A program made the position numbers and the translations under genes. Shown here in pieces: positions 27,186 through 36,971 of a stretch of 64,000 bases of DNA; the first letter of the stretch is position 1, and every line of letters begins with the position of its first letter. The notes below the pieces were generated by a model. It searched no databases, was not told where the DNA came from, and saw only the letters and a program-made list of their open reading frames with translations. Origin of the DNA: Pseudomonadota bacterium (GTDB taxonomy: Bacteria > Desulfobacterota > Desulfobulbia > Desulfobulbales > Desulfocapsaceae); assembly GCA_018821785.1 (NCBI GenBank), contig JAHJLI010000066.1:48262-112261 (forward strand), written 5' to 3'.

Positions 27186-27614
27186 TCAAGCCAGTAAACC
27201 GATAACACGCATCTCATTTATCAGTCGCTCCTTTTCAATCGGTTTTACGATATAGGATGTAGCTCCCCCCCTTGAATATGCCTTAACTACCGTTTTAGCA
27301 TCATCCAAAGCCGAAATCATGATTACCTTGACCTCGTTAGAACCTATTATTCCGATGGACAACTCAATCTCGCGGATTTTAATCAAGGTCTCATTGCCGT
27401 CTATAATTGGCATCATAATATCCATACAAATGAGGTCATAAGGTTCATCCTTGCGCCAAGCGACACGAAAGGCTTGAATTGCTTCTTCCCCGTTGACGGC
27501 GATATCGATAACACCATACTCCTCAAGGATATCGCGAAGTATTTGCCTGACCATAAAATCATCTTCAACTATTAATATTTTCAACTTCGACCTTTGTTCG
27601 CTTGGCATTCTCAT
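27186..27614 (-). CDS. Single-domain response regulator
   Basis: This is a 142-residue receiver: EDD, Asp in LICMDIMMPIIDG, Ser/Ala in MISALDD, Lys in IVKPIEK. It has no output domain. It lies downstream of a large hybrid kinase on the same strand, separated by a copy of the dispersed repeat, and may be a soluble partner of that kinase. Confidence 0.9.
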   Translation of the reverse strand: MRMPSEQRSKLKILIVEDDFMVRQILRDILEEYGVIDIAVNGEEAIQAFRVAWRKDEPYDLICMDIMMPIIDGNETLIKIREIELSIGIIGSNEVKVIMISALDDAKTVVKAYSRGGATSYIVKPIEKERLINEMRVIGLLA

Positions 27615-27638
27615 CCTCCGAATGTTATTAGGGCCTTA

Positions 27639-27709
27639 CAGATTATTTTGTTATTTTACTTTAACAAAAATAATCTGCGAAAGGTACTTATCCCGTTTAC
27701 GGGGTAGAT
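27639..27709 (+). repeat. Dispersed repeat variant with a different first hairpin
   Basis: The first hairpin (CAGATTATTTT-GTTA paired with TAAC-AAAAATAATCTG, one bulged base) differs from the other full copies. The tail GAAAGGTACTTATCCCGTTT and the CCCG-TTTA-CGGG hairpin match them. On the transcribed strand the structure lies between the hybrid kinase and the receiver gene and could end or process their mRNA. Confidence 0.65.
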
Positions 27710-27716
27710 CCTCTCT

Positions 27717-29846
27717 TTATAACAATGTACGAAGCAACTGCCTGACCCTCGGTTCCTGGCGGAACCTTTCAAACTCTAGGGCCAAACTGCCTATCTGGCT
27801 TTGGACATCCTGTTTTTTCCTTATCTGCATCAAGAGACTGAAGAGTTCATCAGCGAGACTGGTTGCCCCAATCTCTACAGCCCTTTCCTTCAAGCCATGC
27901 ACTTCCTGCTCAAAAAAAAGGTCATTACCCTCAGAGACATCGTTATTTTTGAGCATATTAATTGTCTGTGGAGTATCTCGCAAAAACCTTCTAAGCCGTT
28001 CAAACAGCACTTCGCTATTGCCGGATGCCTTGCGTGATGCATCATTTTCATTAAATATCTCCCCAACCAGAACGGGCGCACTTTGCGCATCGTGCCTTTT
28101 TTCACTGTTCTGCAACAGCCTTTTACAGCACCGGTCACGGATAGCCTTGCGTGCTTTGGCAATAAAATGATCAACGGCAAAAGGCTTGGCGATGAAATCA
28201 TTCATTCCAGCCTGCAGGCACCGCTGTTTTACCCCATTGCCGGCCAATCCGGTTAAGGCAATGATCGGCAAAGATTGCTCTGCCCCTATTCCGGCCAACG
28301 ATTCCCGCTCACGAATTTGCCGGACAACCTCGTAACCATCGATCCCCGGCAGCTTTAAATCCAAGAACATCAGGTCAAAAGACCGGTTGGCGCACTCTTG
28401 CAGAGCTGTCACTCCATCTACTACATTGACAACATCATACCCTTCATGTTCGAGAATTTCACGAATAACCCACTGATTGGTTTTGTCATCCTCTACCACC
28501 AGAACAGTTCCTGCATTCGCGGGGTAAGACGCGGCGACAACAGAATGTATCCCTTCGGTTTCCTCATCGACCTTGTCAACTCTTATAGTTGAAATACCAA
28601 AACGGCAGGTAAAATGGAAAGTGCTTCCTTGCCCTAACACGCTTTCGACCCAAATACGTCCGCCCATCATGACCACCAGCTTGCTGCAGATATTCAGACC
28701 AAGACCGACCCCCCCGTATTTGCGTGTTGTTGAACTATCAGCCTGAGTAAAGGCTTCAAAAATGAGGGCCATTTTGTCTTTTTCAATGCCAATACCGCTA
28801 TCACCAACCGAAAAATGAAGCTCAACCTGCTGCTCTTCATGACTTCCCTCGATCTGGGTGCTGCATGTCAATACAATCTCACCGAACTGAGTGAACTTGA
28901 TGGCGTTCGACACCAAATTCAAGATGATCTGCCGCAGGCGGTTTGGATCACCGACAACAGCGACCGGCACCTCGTCAGGTATGACACTGGAGATCTTTAT
29001 AGTTTTTCCCTCAGCCTGAAAATGCTGCAAATCGATAACAGACTGAATAACCTTTCTCGGATTAAAGGACAGGTTTTCAAGACGCAGCCTTCCCGCTTCA
29101 ATTTTTGAGAGGTCAAGAATATCGCTGAGAAGATTGTGCATGATCACGGTTGAGACCCTCGCCATCTCCAGATAGGTTTTCTGCTTGGGACGAAGCTCCG
29201 TGTCAAGAACAAGATTGAGTAAACCGATGGCACTGGTCATGGGAGTGCGAATTTCATGGCTCATATTTGCTAAAAATTCGCTTTTGGCTTTATTGGCATT
29301 TTCAGCTAGGAGCTTTGCCTCACGAAGGGAAATCTCAAGAATCCTACGCTCTTCTATTTCCTTTTGCAACTGTCTGTTCGCTTCGCTTAGAGCGGCGGTT
29401 CTCTTTTCTACCAGTTCTTCAAGGTTATGACGATATTCCTCCAGCTGCATTTGATTATTTTGCACATCCTGAAACAGTTTCCGTTTCTCCAGGCCTTTTT
29501 CTATGACAATTCCCAGTTCAGTGAAATCAACTGGCTTCTGAAGGTAGTCGAATGCACCAGCGCCCATGGCATTGATTGCCGTTTTGATATCGCTGAACCC
29601 GGTGACAACGATGCATTGCAACAGCGGGTATTGCTTTGCTGCCAGAGTAATGAGTTCACATCCATCCATACCGGGCATATTAAAATCGGTTATGAGGATA
29701 TCAATGTCTTCGACTTGCATTATCGCCAAGGCTTCAACCCCTGATGATGCACCCAGCACTTTGTATGACTGGCGCGTCAATCTCCGCACGTATAAATCCA
29801 CCAGGTTCGGTTCATCATCGACAATCAGAAGATTTGCTCTCAACAT
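27717..29846 (-). CDS. Hybrid sensor kinase: receiver-HisKA-HATPase-receiver-Hpt
   Basis: This is a 709-residue soluble phosphorelay protein. Receiver 1 is about residues 5-120 (LITDFNMPGMDG). A coiled coil (130-185) is followed by HisKA with His in ANMSHEIRTPM, HATPase (NLVSNAIKF, GDSGIGIE, GVGLGLN), receiver 2 (about 460-580, LMFLDLKLPGIDG), and a C-terminal Hpt-like domain with the HGLKERAVEIGA motif. No membrane segment or sensory domain is present, so input probably arrives at receiver 1. This architecture suits multi-step phosphorelay control. Confidence 0.92.
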   Translation of the reverse strand: MLRANLLIVDDEPNLVDLYVRRLTRQSYKVLGASSGVEALAIMQVEDIDILITDFNMPGMDGCELITLAAKQYPLLQCIVVTGFSDIKTAINAMGAGAFDYLQKPVDFTELGIVIEKGLEKRKLFQDVQNNQMQLEEYRHNLEELVEKRTAALSEANRQLQKEIEERRILEISLREAKLLAENANKAKSEFLANMSHEIRTPMTSAIGLLNLVLDTELRPKQKTYLEMARVSTVIMHNLLSDILDLSKIEAGRLRLENLSFNPRKVIQSVIDLQHFQAEGKTIKISSVIPDEVPVAVVGDPNRLRQIILNLVSNAIKFTQFGEIVLTCSTQIEGSHEEQQVELHFSVGDSGIGIEKDKMALIFEAFTQADSSTTRKYGGVGLGLNICSKLVVMMGGRIWVESVLGQGSTFHFTCRFGISTIRVDKVDEETEGIHSVVAASYPANAGTVLVVEDDKTNQWVIREILEHEGYDVVNVVDGVTALQECANRSFDLMFLDLKLPGIDGYEVVRQIRERESLAGIGAEQSLPIIALTGLAGNGVKQRCLQAGMNDFIAKPFAVDHFIAKARKAIRDRCCKRLLQNSEKRHDAQSAPVLVGEIFNENDASRKASGNSEVLFERLRRFLRDTPQTINMLKNNDVSEGNDLFFEQEVHGLKERAVEIGATSLADELFSLLMQIRKKQDVQSQIGSLALEFERFRQEPRVRQLLRTLL

Positions 29847-30157
29847 GCCCTGTCCTTATCTCGTTATCGCGTCGCAGTTACAGTGCCAATAAACCTGAGG
29901 ACAGGAATTTTATTCGTTCCAGCCCCCAGCATTTTCAGCTCACAAATGATATCTGAGAGCTGAAATGGCAGGAAGTGTATTTTTAATAGGAAAATTGGTT
30001 TCCACAGAACCTTACAATTGGAGTATCGGAATCGCAAATTTTTTTATCACTCTCGATAAACCGGCGGACAGCCGTGGGCAACCAACGGTCGGAACAGATG
30101 GTGCATGCAATGCGACCTGAAGGGACTTACCCCGTTTACCGGTGTTAGACAGTCGTC
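29847..30157. other. Intergenic region of 311 bp with a repeat tail
   Basis: No gene is seen. An imperfect tail of the dispersed repeat lies at its right end (30121-30152). The rest is upstream sequence of the hybrid kinase. Confidence 0.55.
30121..30152 (+). repeat. Partial copy of the dispersed repeat (tail only)
   Basis: AGGGACTTACCCCGTTTACC matches the tail of the dispersed element. The large first hairpin is absent. It sits just beyond the stop codon of the hybrid kinase gene on the minus strand, like the copy at 27639. Confidence 0.5.
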
Positions 30158-32368
30158 TTAAATGATTAGGGGCTGAGGGCTTAACTCCTCATGTATCGCT
30201 GCCGCGAGTTCCCGGATCATCAGCGGCTTTTTGAGAAACCTGCCTGCCCCCAGGCGCAGGGCTTCCTTGACATCATCAGTTTCCGCATAACCGCTGACGA
30301 TGATCGCCTTCTGGCCAGGGTACATCTGAATAATCCGTTCATAAGTCACTCGACCATTGATGCCGGGACTCATGATCATGTCGAGAATAACCAGATCGAC
30401 CGGCTGGCGCTGCAGATATTCGAGAGCCGATTCACCGCTCGGCACCGACTCGACCCGATATCCGAGTTTTTCGACGATACTTGAAGTGATCAATCTCTGG
30501 GTGCTGACGTCGTCAACCACAAGAAGGGTCTCGCCTCGCCCTTTTAAGCGGGCCAGATCAACGGTCGGTTCAGCGAGCTGCTCAAGTTTAGAGGTGACCG
30601 GAAAATAAAGGGTAAACTGCGTCCCCACCTCTGAACTGGCGACATTGATATAGCCGTTGTGGTCCTGCACCACGTTCCAGACGACGGTAAGTCCAAGGCC
30701 CGTGCCGCTTCTCCCCATGACTTTTTTAGAGTAAAACGGTTCAAATATTTTCTCCAGATCTTCACTCCCGATGCCCTTGCCCTGATCGGCGACCGTTAGT
30801 ACCACATATTCGCCTTCCTCAATGTCGGAATTGCTCCGTGACAAGGTGTCAATCTGCTTGTTTTCAAGCGATATCGTCACCTGACCGGGGGAGCTGCTCG
30901 CCTCGAAACTATTCGATACAAGATTCATGAGGATTTTACGGATGTGCACGCGGGAGCCCATGATGTTTACCGTATCGGGCGCCAGGTTGGTCGAGGTAGT
31001 GATTCCGGGATGATAGTGTTCGATCATCCGGAAATCCGGAGATTGCAGATAATCTTCGATAATTGCCCGTAGATTTATCGGTTCTTTGGCAACCGCAACG
31101 CCACGGGCGACGGTCAGCAGATCCTGGACAATTGCCGAAGCCCGCATCCCTGATTCACGCATTATCTCGATCGGTCGCCGCATCTTGTGACCTTCCGGCA
31201 ACTCAAAGAGGAGGAGTTCGGGATAACTGACAATCCCTGAAAGGATATTGTTGAGATCATGAGCCACCCCCCCTGCCAGCAGACCGAGGGATTCCATCTT
31301 CTTGGCCCGGGCTTCGAAGAGGCGACTTTCCTGTAGCGCTTTTTCATTTCTATTCCATTCGGTTACATCCGTGAGAGTGCTGATTCCCCGCATATCCGGG
31401 AGAAGAGCGTCGCGGAACTCGATATCCCGGACTTTGCCATCTTTGCAGGTGACTCGGTATTCACAGATGGACCCGTCCCTGCCCATCGCTTTCCAGTGCT
31501 GCATTGTCTGCTGCCGGTATAGCGGGTCGGGGTAGGCGAGGCTCGACCAGTCCGATAACTTCCGGAGGTCGGTTGCATCATAGCCGGTAATTTGCGTAAA
31601 AGCGGTATTGAGATGAAGGATAGTGTGGTCCTTGTCCCACACCGAAACACCCAAAGGAATGTGGTGCAGCAGGCTATTCAGCAGAGCATGTTGCTGCTGG
31701 ATTTCTTTGTTGGCGGCAATCTCCTTGTTTTTGATGGCAATCTGGCTAAAGAGCAGGGATATCAACATAAAAGCGAGAATCAAGGTAAAAATGAAAAGTA
31801 TATTGACGCTGCGCTGAAAGATCTCTAAACGGTTGCGTTCCTTTTCGAGGATATTCTGTGCTCCGACCTGCGACTCAATCCTGATCCTGGCGGCCTTATG
31901 AAAGGCCTCGGTTATTCGCTCCCGGATGATACTCAGAGCAATAGATGAATCCGGTGGATAACCTGATACGCCATCACCCATCCATATCTGCAAATCGGCA
32001 ATGGCCGGAGCAATAACCGCATGAAAGGCCGAGGCGTTGACCATGTTGTTTGCCACATAGGTATCTCTCAGTTCAACAATCCGACTATGGGCAAGGCGGA
32101 TATTCGACTGCAACTCGGCGATATGCAGGGGATCTTTGGTGACCGCGGCAACACGAGCCGAAGAAACAACTGCGGAAATATCCTCGAGAGTCATAGACAG
32201 TGAGTTCAGCTCGCCAACAAGGGTTGTCGGGAGGTTTTTCTCAATGGAATTGAGGGTTTTGTTGGTGTAGATGATAACAGAAGCTACGGCAAGAAAGACC
32301 AACAGAATGCTGGCGAACATGAGGCCTTGGGAAACTGATCGCCGGGACGAAGACTCCACATCGGTCAT
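30158..32368 (-). CDS. Membrane hybrid sensor kinase: PAS-HisKA-HATPase-receiver
   Basis: This is a 736-residue protein. An N-terminal transmembrane segment (about 12-32), a periplasmic helical domain and a second segment (about 188-212) are followed by PAS (about 230-345), HisKA with His in AGGVAHDLNNI, HATPase (NLVSNSFEA, DQGKGIG, GTGLGLT), and a C-terminal receiver (LVILDMIMSPGING). Its ATG overlaps the stop codon of the upstream TAXI protein gene (ATGA), so the binding protein is probably its periplasmic sensor partner. The target regulator may be the NtrC-type pair on the opposite strand. Confidence 0.92.
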   Translation of the reverse strand: MTDVESSSRRSVSQGLMFASILLVFLAVASVIIYTNKTLNSIEKNLPTTLVGELNSLSMTLEDISAVVSSARVAAVTKDPLHIAELQSNIRLAHSRIVELRDTYVANNMVNASAFHAVIAPAIADLQIWMGDGVSGYPPDSSIALSIIRERITEAFHKAARIRIESQVGAQNILEKERNRLEIFQRSVNILFIFTLILAFMLISLLFSQIAIKNKEIAANKEIQQQHALLNSLLHHIPLGVSVWDKDHTILHLNTAFTQITGYDATDLRKLSDWSSLAYPDPLYRQQTMQHWKAMGRDGSICEYRVTCKDGKVRDIEFRDALLPDMRGISTLTDVTEWNRNEKALQESRLFEARAKKMESLGLLAGGVAHDLNNILSGIVSYPELLLFELPEGHKMRRPIEIMRESGMRASAIVQDLLTVARGVAVAKEPINLRAIIEDYLQSPDFRMIEHYHPGITTSTNLAPDTVNIMGSRVHIRKILMNLVSNSFEASSSPGQVTISLENKQIDTLSRSNSDIEEGEYVVLTVADQGKGIGSEDLEKIFEPFYSKKVMGRSGTGLGLTVVWNVVQDHNGYINVASSEVGTQFTLYFPVTSKLEQLAEPTVDLARLKGRGETLLVVDDVSTQRLITSSIVEKLGYRVESVPSGESALEYLQRQPVDLVILDMIMSPGINGRVTYERIIQMYPGQKAIIVSGYAETDDVKEALRLGAGRFLKKPLMIRELAAAIHEELSPQPLII

Positions 32369-33432
32369 TGTTGCACCATCCCCCGGTCCCGGTAAAAACG
32401 CTCCGCCCCGGGGTGCAAGGGAATGGAGACACCCAGCAGGGCTGAATCCAGGGTGATGGCCTTACCGAGAGGGTGTCCTTCCTGCAGGAGTTTAATGGTC
32501 TCCTGGCTGAAAAGTGATTCGGTGACGGCATAGGCCATATCATCGGACATTTTACTCCCCACGATCAGGAGGGCATACACCTCGAGCGTCGGAGTTTCGG
32601 GAACGTCACGATACGTACCCTTGCTTATTTTCCCAGGAGCAAGGTACTTATATTGTTGACTGATAGCGGCTGCGACAGACGGATCAATGGGGAGAATGGT
32701 AATACCGGTATCGAGCAGTTTACTTACCGCCGCATTCGGCGCCCCGGCCATAATGGCAAAACCCTGCAGCTGGCCGTTTTTCATCTTGTCCTCGGTGAAA
32801 GCTGGCTTGAGATAGAGGGGGAGGAGATCTTGTTCGCTCATACCATGAGCCTGAAGAACAATATTCGTTATCACTCGTGTCCCAGAGCCGATTTCATCGA
32901 CGGAAATCCTTTTACCTTTGAGATCGCCATAGGTGTTAACCCCGGCATCTTTTCTCATCACCAACTGAAATTTCTCAGAATACAAGCCGGCAATAGCTCT
33001 GACGTTTTCAGCATCCAGGAGATCGGCAAAATCGCCCTGGCGGTTATAGGCAAGGGCGGCGATATCCGCCTGCACCATCCCGGCTTCAAGCTCTCCGGCG
33101 ATGACGGCACGAACGTTTTCAATTGATCCAGCCGAATTCTGGGCAACCCCGATGAAGCCCTGTAAGACTGAGGGATCCTTGGTCGCCGAAACGGTCAGGC
33201 CGGTGGCTATGAGCTTGCCGACCGGATAATACACGCCGGTACTTCCGCCGGTGCCAATACGAAATGGTGTAAAGGCCTGTGTGGATAGACAGGACGCAAG
33301 AAAAAGGATGACGGCCAAAGGCACCACCAGAACCTGACCACTCTTACCTCTGCAGACATTTGCTTCCTGCCACCAGCCACATCGCCAAACCTGCGAAGTT
33401 GTCCGCCGGCATAAGGTGTTAAGTGACAACAT
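32365..33432 (-). CDS. TAXI family solute-binding protein
   Basis: This 355-residue protein belongs to the TAXI type of TRAP-related binding proteins (RIGTGGSTGVYYPVGKLIA, ISVDEIGSGTRVI). A hydrophobic export segment at about residues 32-50 carries a possible lipobox (FLASC), so it may be a lipoprotein. The N-terminal 30 residues before it are unusually long and basic, but the ATG has a good GGAGGG site. No TRAP membrane subunit is present. The four-base overlap with the hybrid kinase argues for a sensing role rather than transport. Confidence 0.9.
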   Translation of the reverse strand: MLSLNTLCRRTTSQVWRCGWWQEANVCRGKSGQVLVVPLAVILFLASCLSTQAFTPFRIGTGGSTGVYYPVGKLIATGLTVSATKDPSVLQGFIGVAQNSAGSIENVRAVIAGELEAGMVQADIAALAYNRQGDFADLLDAENVRAIAGLYSEKFQLVMRKDAGVNTYGDLKGKRISVDEIGSGTRVITNIVLQAHGMSEQDLLPLYLKPAFTEDKMKNGQLQGFAIMAGAPNAAVSKLLDTGITILPIDPSVAAAISQQYKYLAPGKISKGTYRDVPETPTLEVYALLIVGSKMSDDMAYAVTESLFSQETIKLLQEGHPLGKAITLDSALLGVSIPLHPGAERFYRDRGMVQQ

Positions 33433-33826
33433 GATTCCCTCCTTACAAGTTTAGGAGCCGTTACAGCACTGCATAACGACTGTTCCCCCTCCCAAAAAAA
33501 ATAATTGCTTCAGTAAGCTGAGGGTTTCTGAGATTAATGGGATTCTAACACAAATCAATACGTTTAGTAAATGCAGCCAGTCGATATTAATTCCCTTTGC
33601 CCAGCAGGAAAAGAGGTTGGGTAGCACCATCAAGGCAAGGCACGTCCCCCGAATTTCTTTTTGGTGAAAGAACAACGCTTATTTAACCGGTAGAAATTTG
33701 ACAGGCTGCTTTCTCTTTCATACAATGCGGTATCTGTTTTTTTCATCCTCCGCCGAGAGTGTCAGCGCACAGGGATATTTCTCCTGAGCGGCTAAGGCGG
33801 ACTTCCTTGCCGGCGACCAGTTAAAG
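33433..33826. other. Divergent intergenic region of 394 bp
   Basis: This lies between the TAXI/kinase operon (leftward) and the NtrC-type operon (rightward). No gene, strong palindrome or repeat copy was recognised. Both promoters are expected here but were not located. Confidence 0.5.
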
Positions 33827-35329
33827 ATGATGGCCAACACAGACCGTGCCACAGTGGATATAAAAAAGAAAAAAGTCCTCGTAGTCGACAACAATCCGGT
33901 CATTCTCAAGCTCATGCATGAGTTCCTGACAAGAAGCGGACACGACGCGACCTGTGTGGGTGACGTCTTCGGTTGCCTCGACACACTGGTCGAAATGACA
34001 CCAGATGTCATCTTCATAGACCTCATTATGCCGAGGATCGGCGGCGACGATCTGTGTCGCATTCTCCGCAACATGGATAACCTGCAGAACTGTTATCTGG
34101 CCATTGTCTCAGGCGTTGCCATCGAGGAGCAACTCGACTACCGGCAGCTTGGTGCAGACGCCCTCATTGCCAAAGGCCCTTTCAATGAGATGCGGTTGCA
34201 CATCCTCCAAGCCCTCAGCGATTCGGAAAAACCTCGGCACGATATCACCATCCCGACTCTGCAAGGTGCGGAAAACCTTCACGTCCGCCAGGTTTCCCAA
34301 GAATTGCTGCAAAACAATCATCATTTGAAATTCATTCTTGAAAGTATGTCGCAAGGCGTTATTGAACTCCTCGGGACCAGAATTGCCTATATCAACCCCA
34401 AAGCCGCCAAATTTCTTGGCCTCCCCCGCGAGAAGCTTCTCGGCAGGTATATGTCGGCCACATTCCCCCAGCTGTTGCTTGATGCCATGGCCGCCATCTC
34501 AACGAAGCACCAGCCTAGCCCCGGGCCGATTCAACTGAACGGCTACCAGGTCATACTAGAACATTTCGCCGTAGCCGGCCCACCTCCAAGCACCATGCTC
34601 ATGCTTTCAGATATCACCGAAAGGCGGCAGATGGAGGTGGTCATTGAGGCCGCCAATCTCACTAAAAACCTGGGCTACGTGTTTTCAGGCATCCGCCACG
34701 AGATCGGCAATCCGGTTAACTCCATTAAAATGGCCTTAAGCGTTTTACAGAGAAATCTTGCCGAGTACGACCGAGACACCATCGCCCTGTTTGTCGATCG
34801 CTCCTTACAGGAAGTTACCCGCCTTGAGTATCTGCTCAAAGCCCTGAAGAATTACAGTCTGTTTGAGCGGCCGGTTATGGAAAAGCTGCCGGTTGCTGTA
34901 TTCCTCACCGATTTTATTTCCCTTATTCGCAACGATTTCGAAAACCATCATATCAAAATCCACCGCATCCTTCCCAATGACGACCTGCTTGTTCTGGCCG
35001 ATAGCCGCGCTCTGCACCATATCATGCTCAATCTGATCACCAACGCCGCCGATGCCCTATCCGACTGCCAGAATCCGCAGATCATCGTCAGCGCCGGTGA
35101 ATCACCAAACGGGATAGAAATCAAGGTTGACGATAACGGCAAGGGGATCTCCGAGGCGGACCAACAGAATTTATTCAAGCCGTTTTTCACATCGAAAGCT
35201 GCCGGGACCGGACTTGGCCTGGTAATCGTACAAAAGATGCTCCTGGCCATGAATGGCAGGATTTCCGTTGAAAGCTATCAGGGAATGGGGACGACGGTTA
35301 TTATTACCTTGCCCGGAGTGGACAGATGA
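33827..35329 (+). CDS. Receiver-PAS-histidine kinase (NtrB-like)
   Basis: This is a 500-residue cytoplasmic kinase. A receiver domain (about 17-135, FIDLIMPRIGG) is followed by a PAS-like domain (about 165-275), HisKA with His in FSGIRHEIGNPVNS, and HATPase (NLITNAAD, DDNGKGIS, GTGLGLV). It overlaps the next gene, a sigma-54 activator, by four bases (ATGA). The start is either of two adjacent ATGs at 33827 and 33830. Confidence 0.92.
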   Translation: MMANTDRATVDIKKKKVLVVDNNPVILKLMHEFLTRSGHDATCVGDVFGCLDTLVEMTPDVIFIDLIMPRIGGDDLCRILRNMDNLQNCYLAIVSGVAIEEQLDYRQLGADALIAKGPFNEMRLHILQALSDSEKPRHDITIPTLQGAENLHVRQVSQELLQNNHHLKFILESMSQGVIELLGTRIAYINPKAAKFLGLPREKLLGRYMSATFPQLLLDAMAAISTKHQPSPGPIQLNGYQVILEHFAVAGPPPSTMLMLSDITERRQMEVVIEAANLTKNLGYVFSGIRHEIGNPVNSIKMALSVLQRNLAEYDRDTIALFVDRSLQEVTRLEYLLKALKNYSLFERPVMEKLPVAVFLTDFISLIRNDFENHHIKIHRILPNDDLLVLADSRALHHIMLNLITNAADALSDCQNPQIIVSAGESPNGIEIKVDDNGKGISEADQQNLFKPFFTSKAAGTGLGLVIVQKMLLAMNGRISVESYQGMGTTVIITLPGVDR

Positions 35330-36708
35330 TTAAACAAGGGGGCAGAACACTTCTGATCATAGACGACGACCGCCTGTTCTGTGAAGCCGTAATAGCTTTT
35401 TTCAAGAACGCCGCCTTCACCACAGTCTCTGTGCAAACCGGCAGGGATGGGCTGACTTGGTGCAGTAACAACCGGGCTGATGTCGTTCTTCTCGACCAGA
35501 AGCTTCCCGACAGTGAGGGTCTGCAGCTTTGCCAGGCGATTCTCGGCCATTGTGAACAGGCTAAGATCATCTTTATTACCGCCTACCCGAGTTTTGATCA
35601 TGCCGTGCAGGCACTGCGTAATGGCGCCCACGATTACCTATCAAAGCCGATGGAGCTGGAAGAGCTGCAGCTGGCCGTCGAGAGAGCCTTTAGAACCGTT
35701 GAACTGGAAAGGGTCGAACAGCTGCAACAGCTGCACATCAGCAGAGATTCACGACAAAATAAACTCATCGGCAGACATGGCGGACTGCGCGCGGTCAACC
35801 ATCTGGTAGAACTCGCCGCCGCCAATCAAGCACCAGTTCTAATTACCGGGGAAACAGGAACCGGGAAAAACGTCGTCGCGAAAGCCATTCACTATTTTCA
35901 TGATGACCACGCCCCGTCTTTTGTCGATGCAAACTGCGCCGCCTTGCCGGAAAACCTGATAGAATCTGAGCTATTTGGCCACGAACGTGGGTCTTTTACC
36001 GGCGCTCTGAGCCTGCGCAAAGGGCTCTTTGAAATGGCCGAGGGCGGAACGCTTTTTCTTGATGAAATCGGCGAAATCCCCCTCCATCTCCAGGCTAAGT
36101 TGCTCGGAATTTTAGACAACGGTGTCCTCAGGCGCATTGGCAGCCAGACTGCAAGAAAAATCGACGTGCGGATAATAGCCGCCACAAATATTGACCTTGA
36201 ACAGGCGGTCATCCACAAAACTTTCAGGGAAGATCTGTACTACCGCCTGAGTGTCATGAGAATCCACATGCCGCCCCTATGTCAGAGGCGAGAAGACATT
36301 GCCGAACTCAGCCGTTATTTTCTGAAGGAAATTGCTCCGGACCAAAACCTCACCCTGCCTCCAGAAGAACTCCATGCCATGAAAGATTATCCCTGGCCCG
36401 GTAACGTCAGGGAGTTGAGGAACATTTTAGAGAGGGCAATAATCCTGAGAACAGACAAAACCGTACACCCTGCCCACCTCCTTGCCCATAAGCCGGACCC
36501 AGACCCAGCAAAATTTGCCGCCTCAGCCCCACATCCTGCCGCCTTGCTAATCAAGCCCTTGGTCGATATGGAAAAAGAACATATCCGAAACGCCCTTACC
36601 GCTTGCGCGGACAACCACACCCACGCCGCAGCAGCCCTCGGCATTGCCCGCTCGACACTCCTCCGGAAAATAGAGCAGCACCGCCTCAAACCAGGTGACT
36701 CAAAATAG
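35326..36708 (+). CDS. NtrC-family sigma-54-dependent response regulator
   Basis: This is a 460-residue protein: receiver (1-120, VVLLDQKLPDSEG), AAA+ domain with Walker A GETGTGKN, and GHERGSFTGA, a variant of the sigma-54-contacting GAFTGA loop with Ser in the second place. Walker B is GGTLFLDEIGEI. The C-terminal Fis-type HTH reads HTHAAAALGIARSTLLRKI. It should activate sigma-54 promoters on phosphorylation by the coupled kinase. Targets are not known; the PEP-CTERM gene has a weak sigma-54-like site. Confidence 0.93.
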   Translation: MIKQGGRTLLIIDDDRLFCEAVIAFFKNAAFTTVSVQTGRDGLTWCSNNRADVVLLDQKLPDSEGLQLCQAILGHCEQAKIIFITAYPSFDHAVQALRNGAHDYLSKPMELEELQLAVERAFRTVELERVEQLQQLHISRDSRQNKLIGRHGGLRAVNHLVELAAANQAPVLITGETGTGKNVVAKAIHYFHDDHAPSFVDANCAALPENLIESELFGHERGSFTGALSLRKGLFEMAEGGTLFLDEIGEIPLHLQAKLLGILDNGVLRRIGSQTARKIDVRIIAATNIDLEQAVIHKTFREDLYYRLSVMRIHMPPLCQRREDIAELSRYFLKEIAPDQNLTLPPEELHAMKDYPWPGNVRELRNILERAIILRTDKTVHPAHLLAHKPDPDPAKFAASAPHPAALLIKPLVDMEKEHIRNALTACADNHTHAAAALGIARSTLLRKIEQHRLKPGDSK

Positions 36709-36880
36709 GACAGTGGAGCAAAACAGGTCGCCTGCTTGTGAACTCCGAAACCTAACCATCGTTCCCTCCTCCCTTTCCACAGCACCAATTTCCTCTACTT
36801 CCAGACAAATCACCAAACGATCATTCCCTTGGCACGCCATATGCTAGATCATGATAAACAGATTCGATGTGCCTCTCAGC

Positions 36881-36961
36881 CTCTGACCCCCATAAAGGGG
36901 ATAAGTACCTTCACGAAATTCATCCTTAAAAAGCAAGAAATGAATTTCTAAGGTATCTAAA
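36881..36961 (-). repeat. Dispersed two-hairpin repeat, full copy 2
   Basis: This is an inverted copy of the element at 5-82. The stem pairs ACCTTAGAAATTCAT with ATGAATTTCGTGAAGGT (imperfect), followed by CCCC-TTTAT-GGGG. It sits just upstream of the receiver/DUF4388 gene. Confidence 0.75.
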
Positions 36962-36971
36962 TGGACCACCC

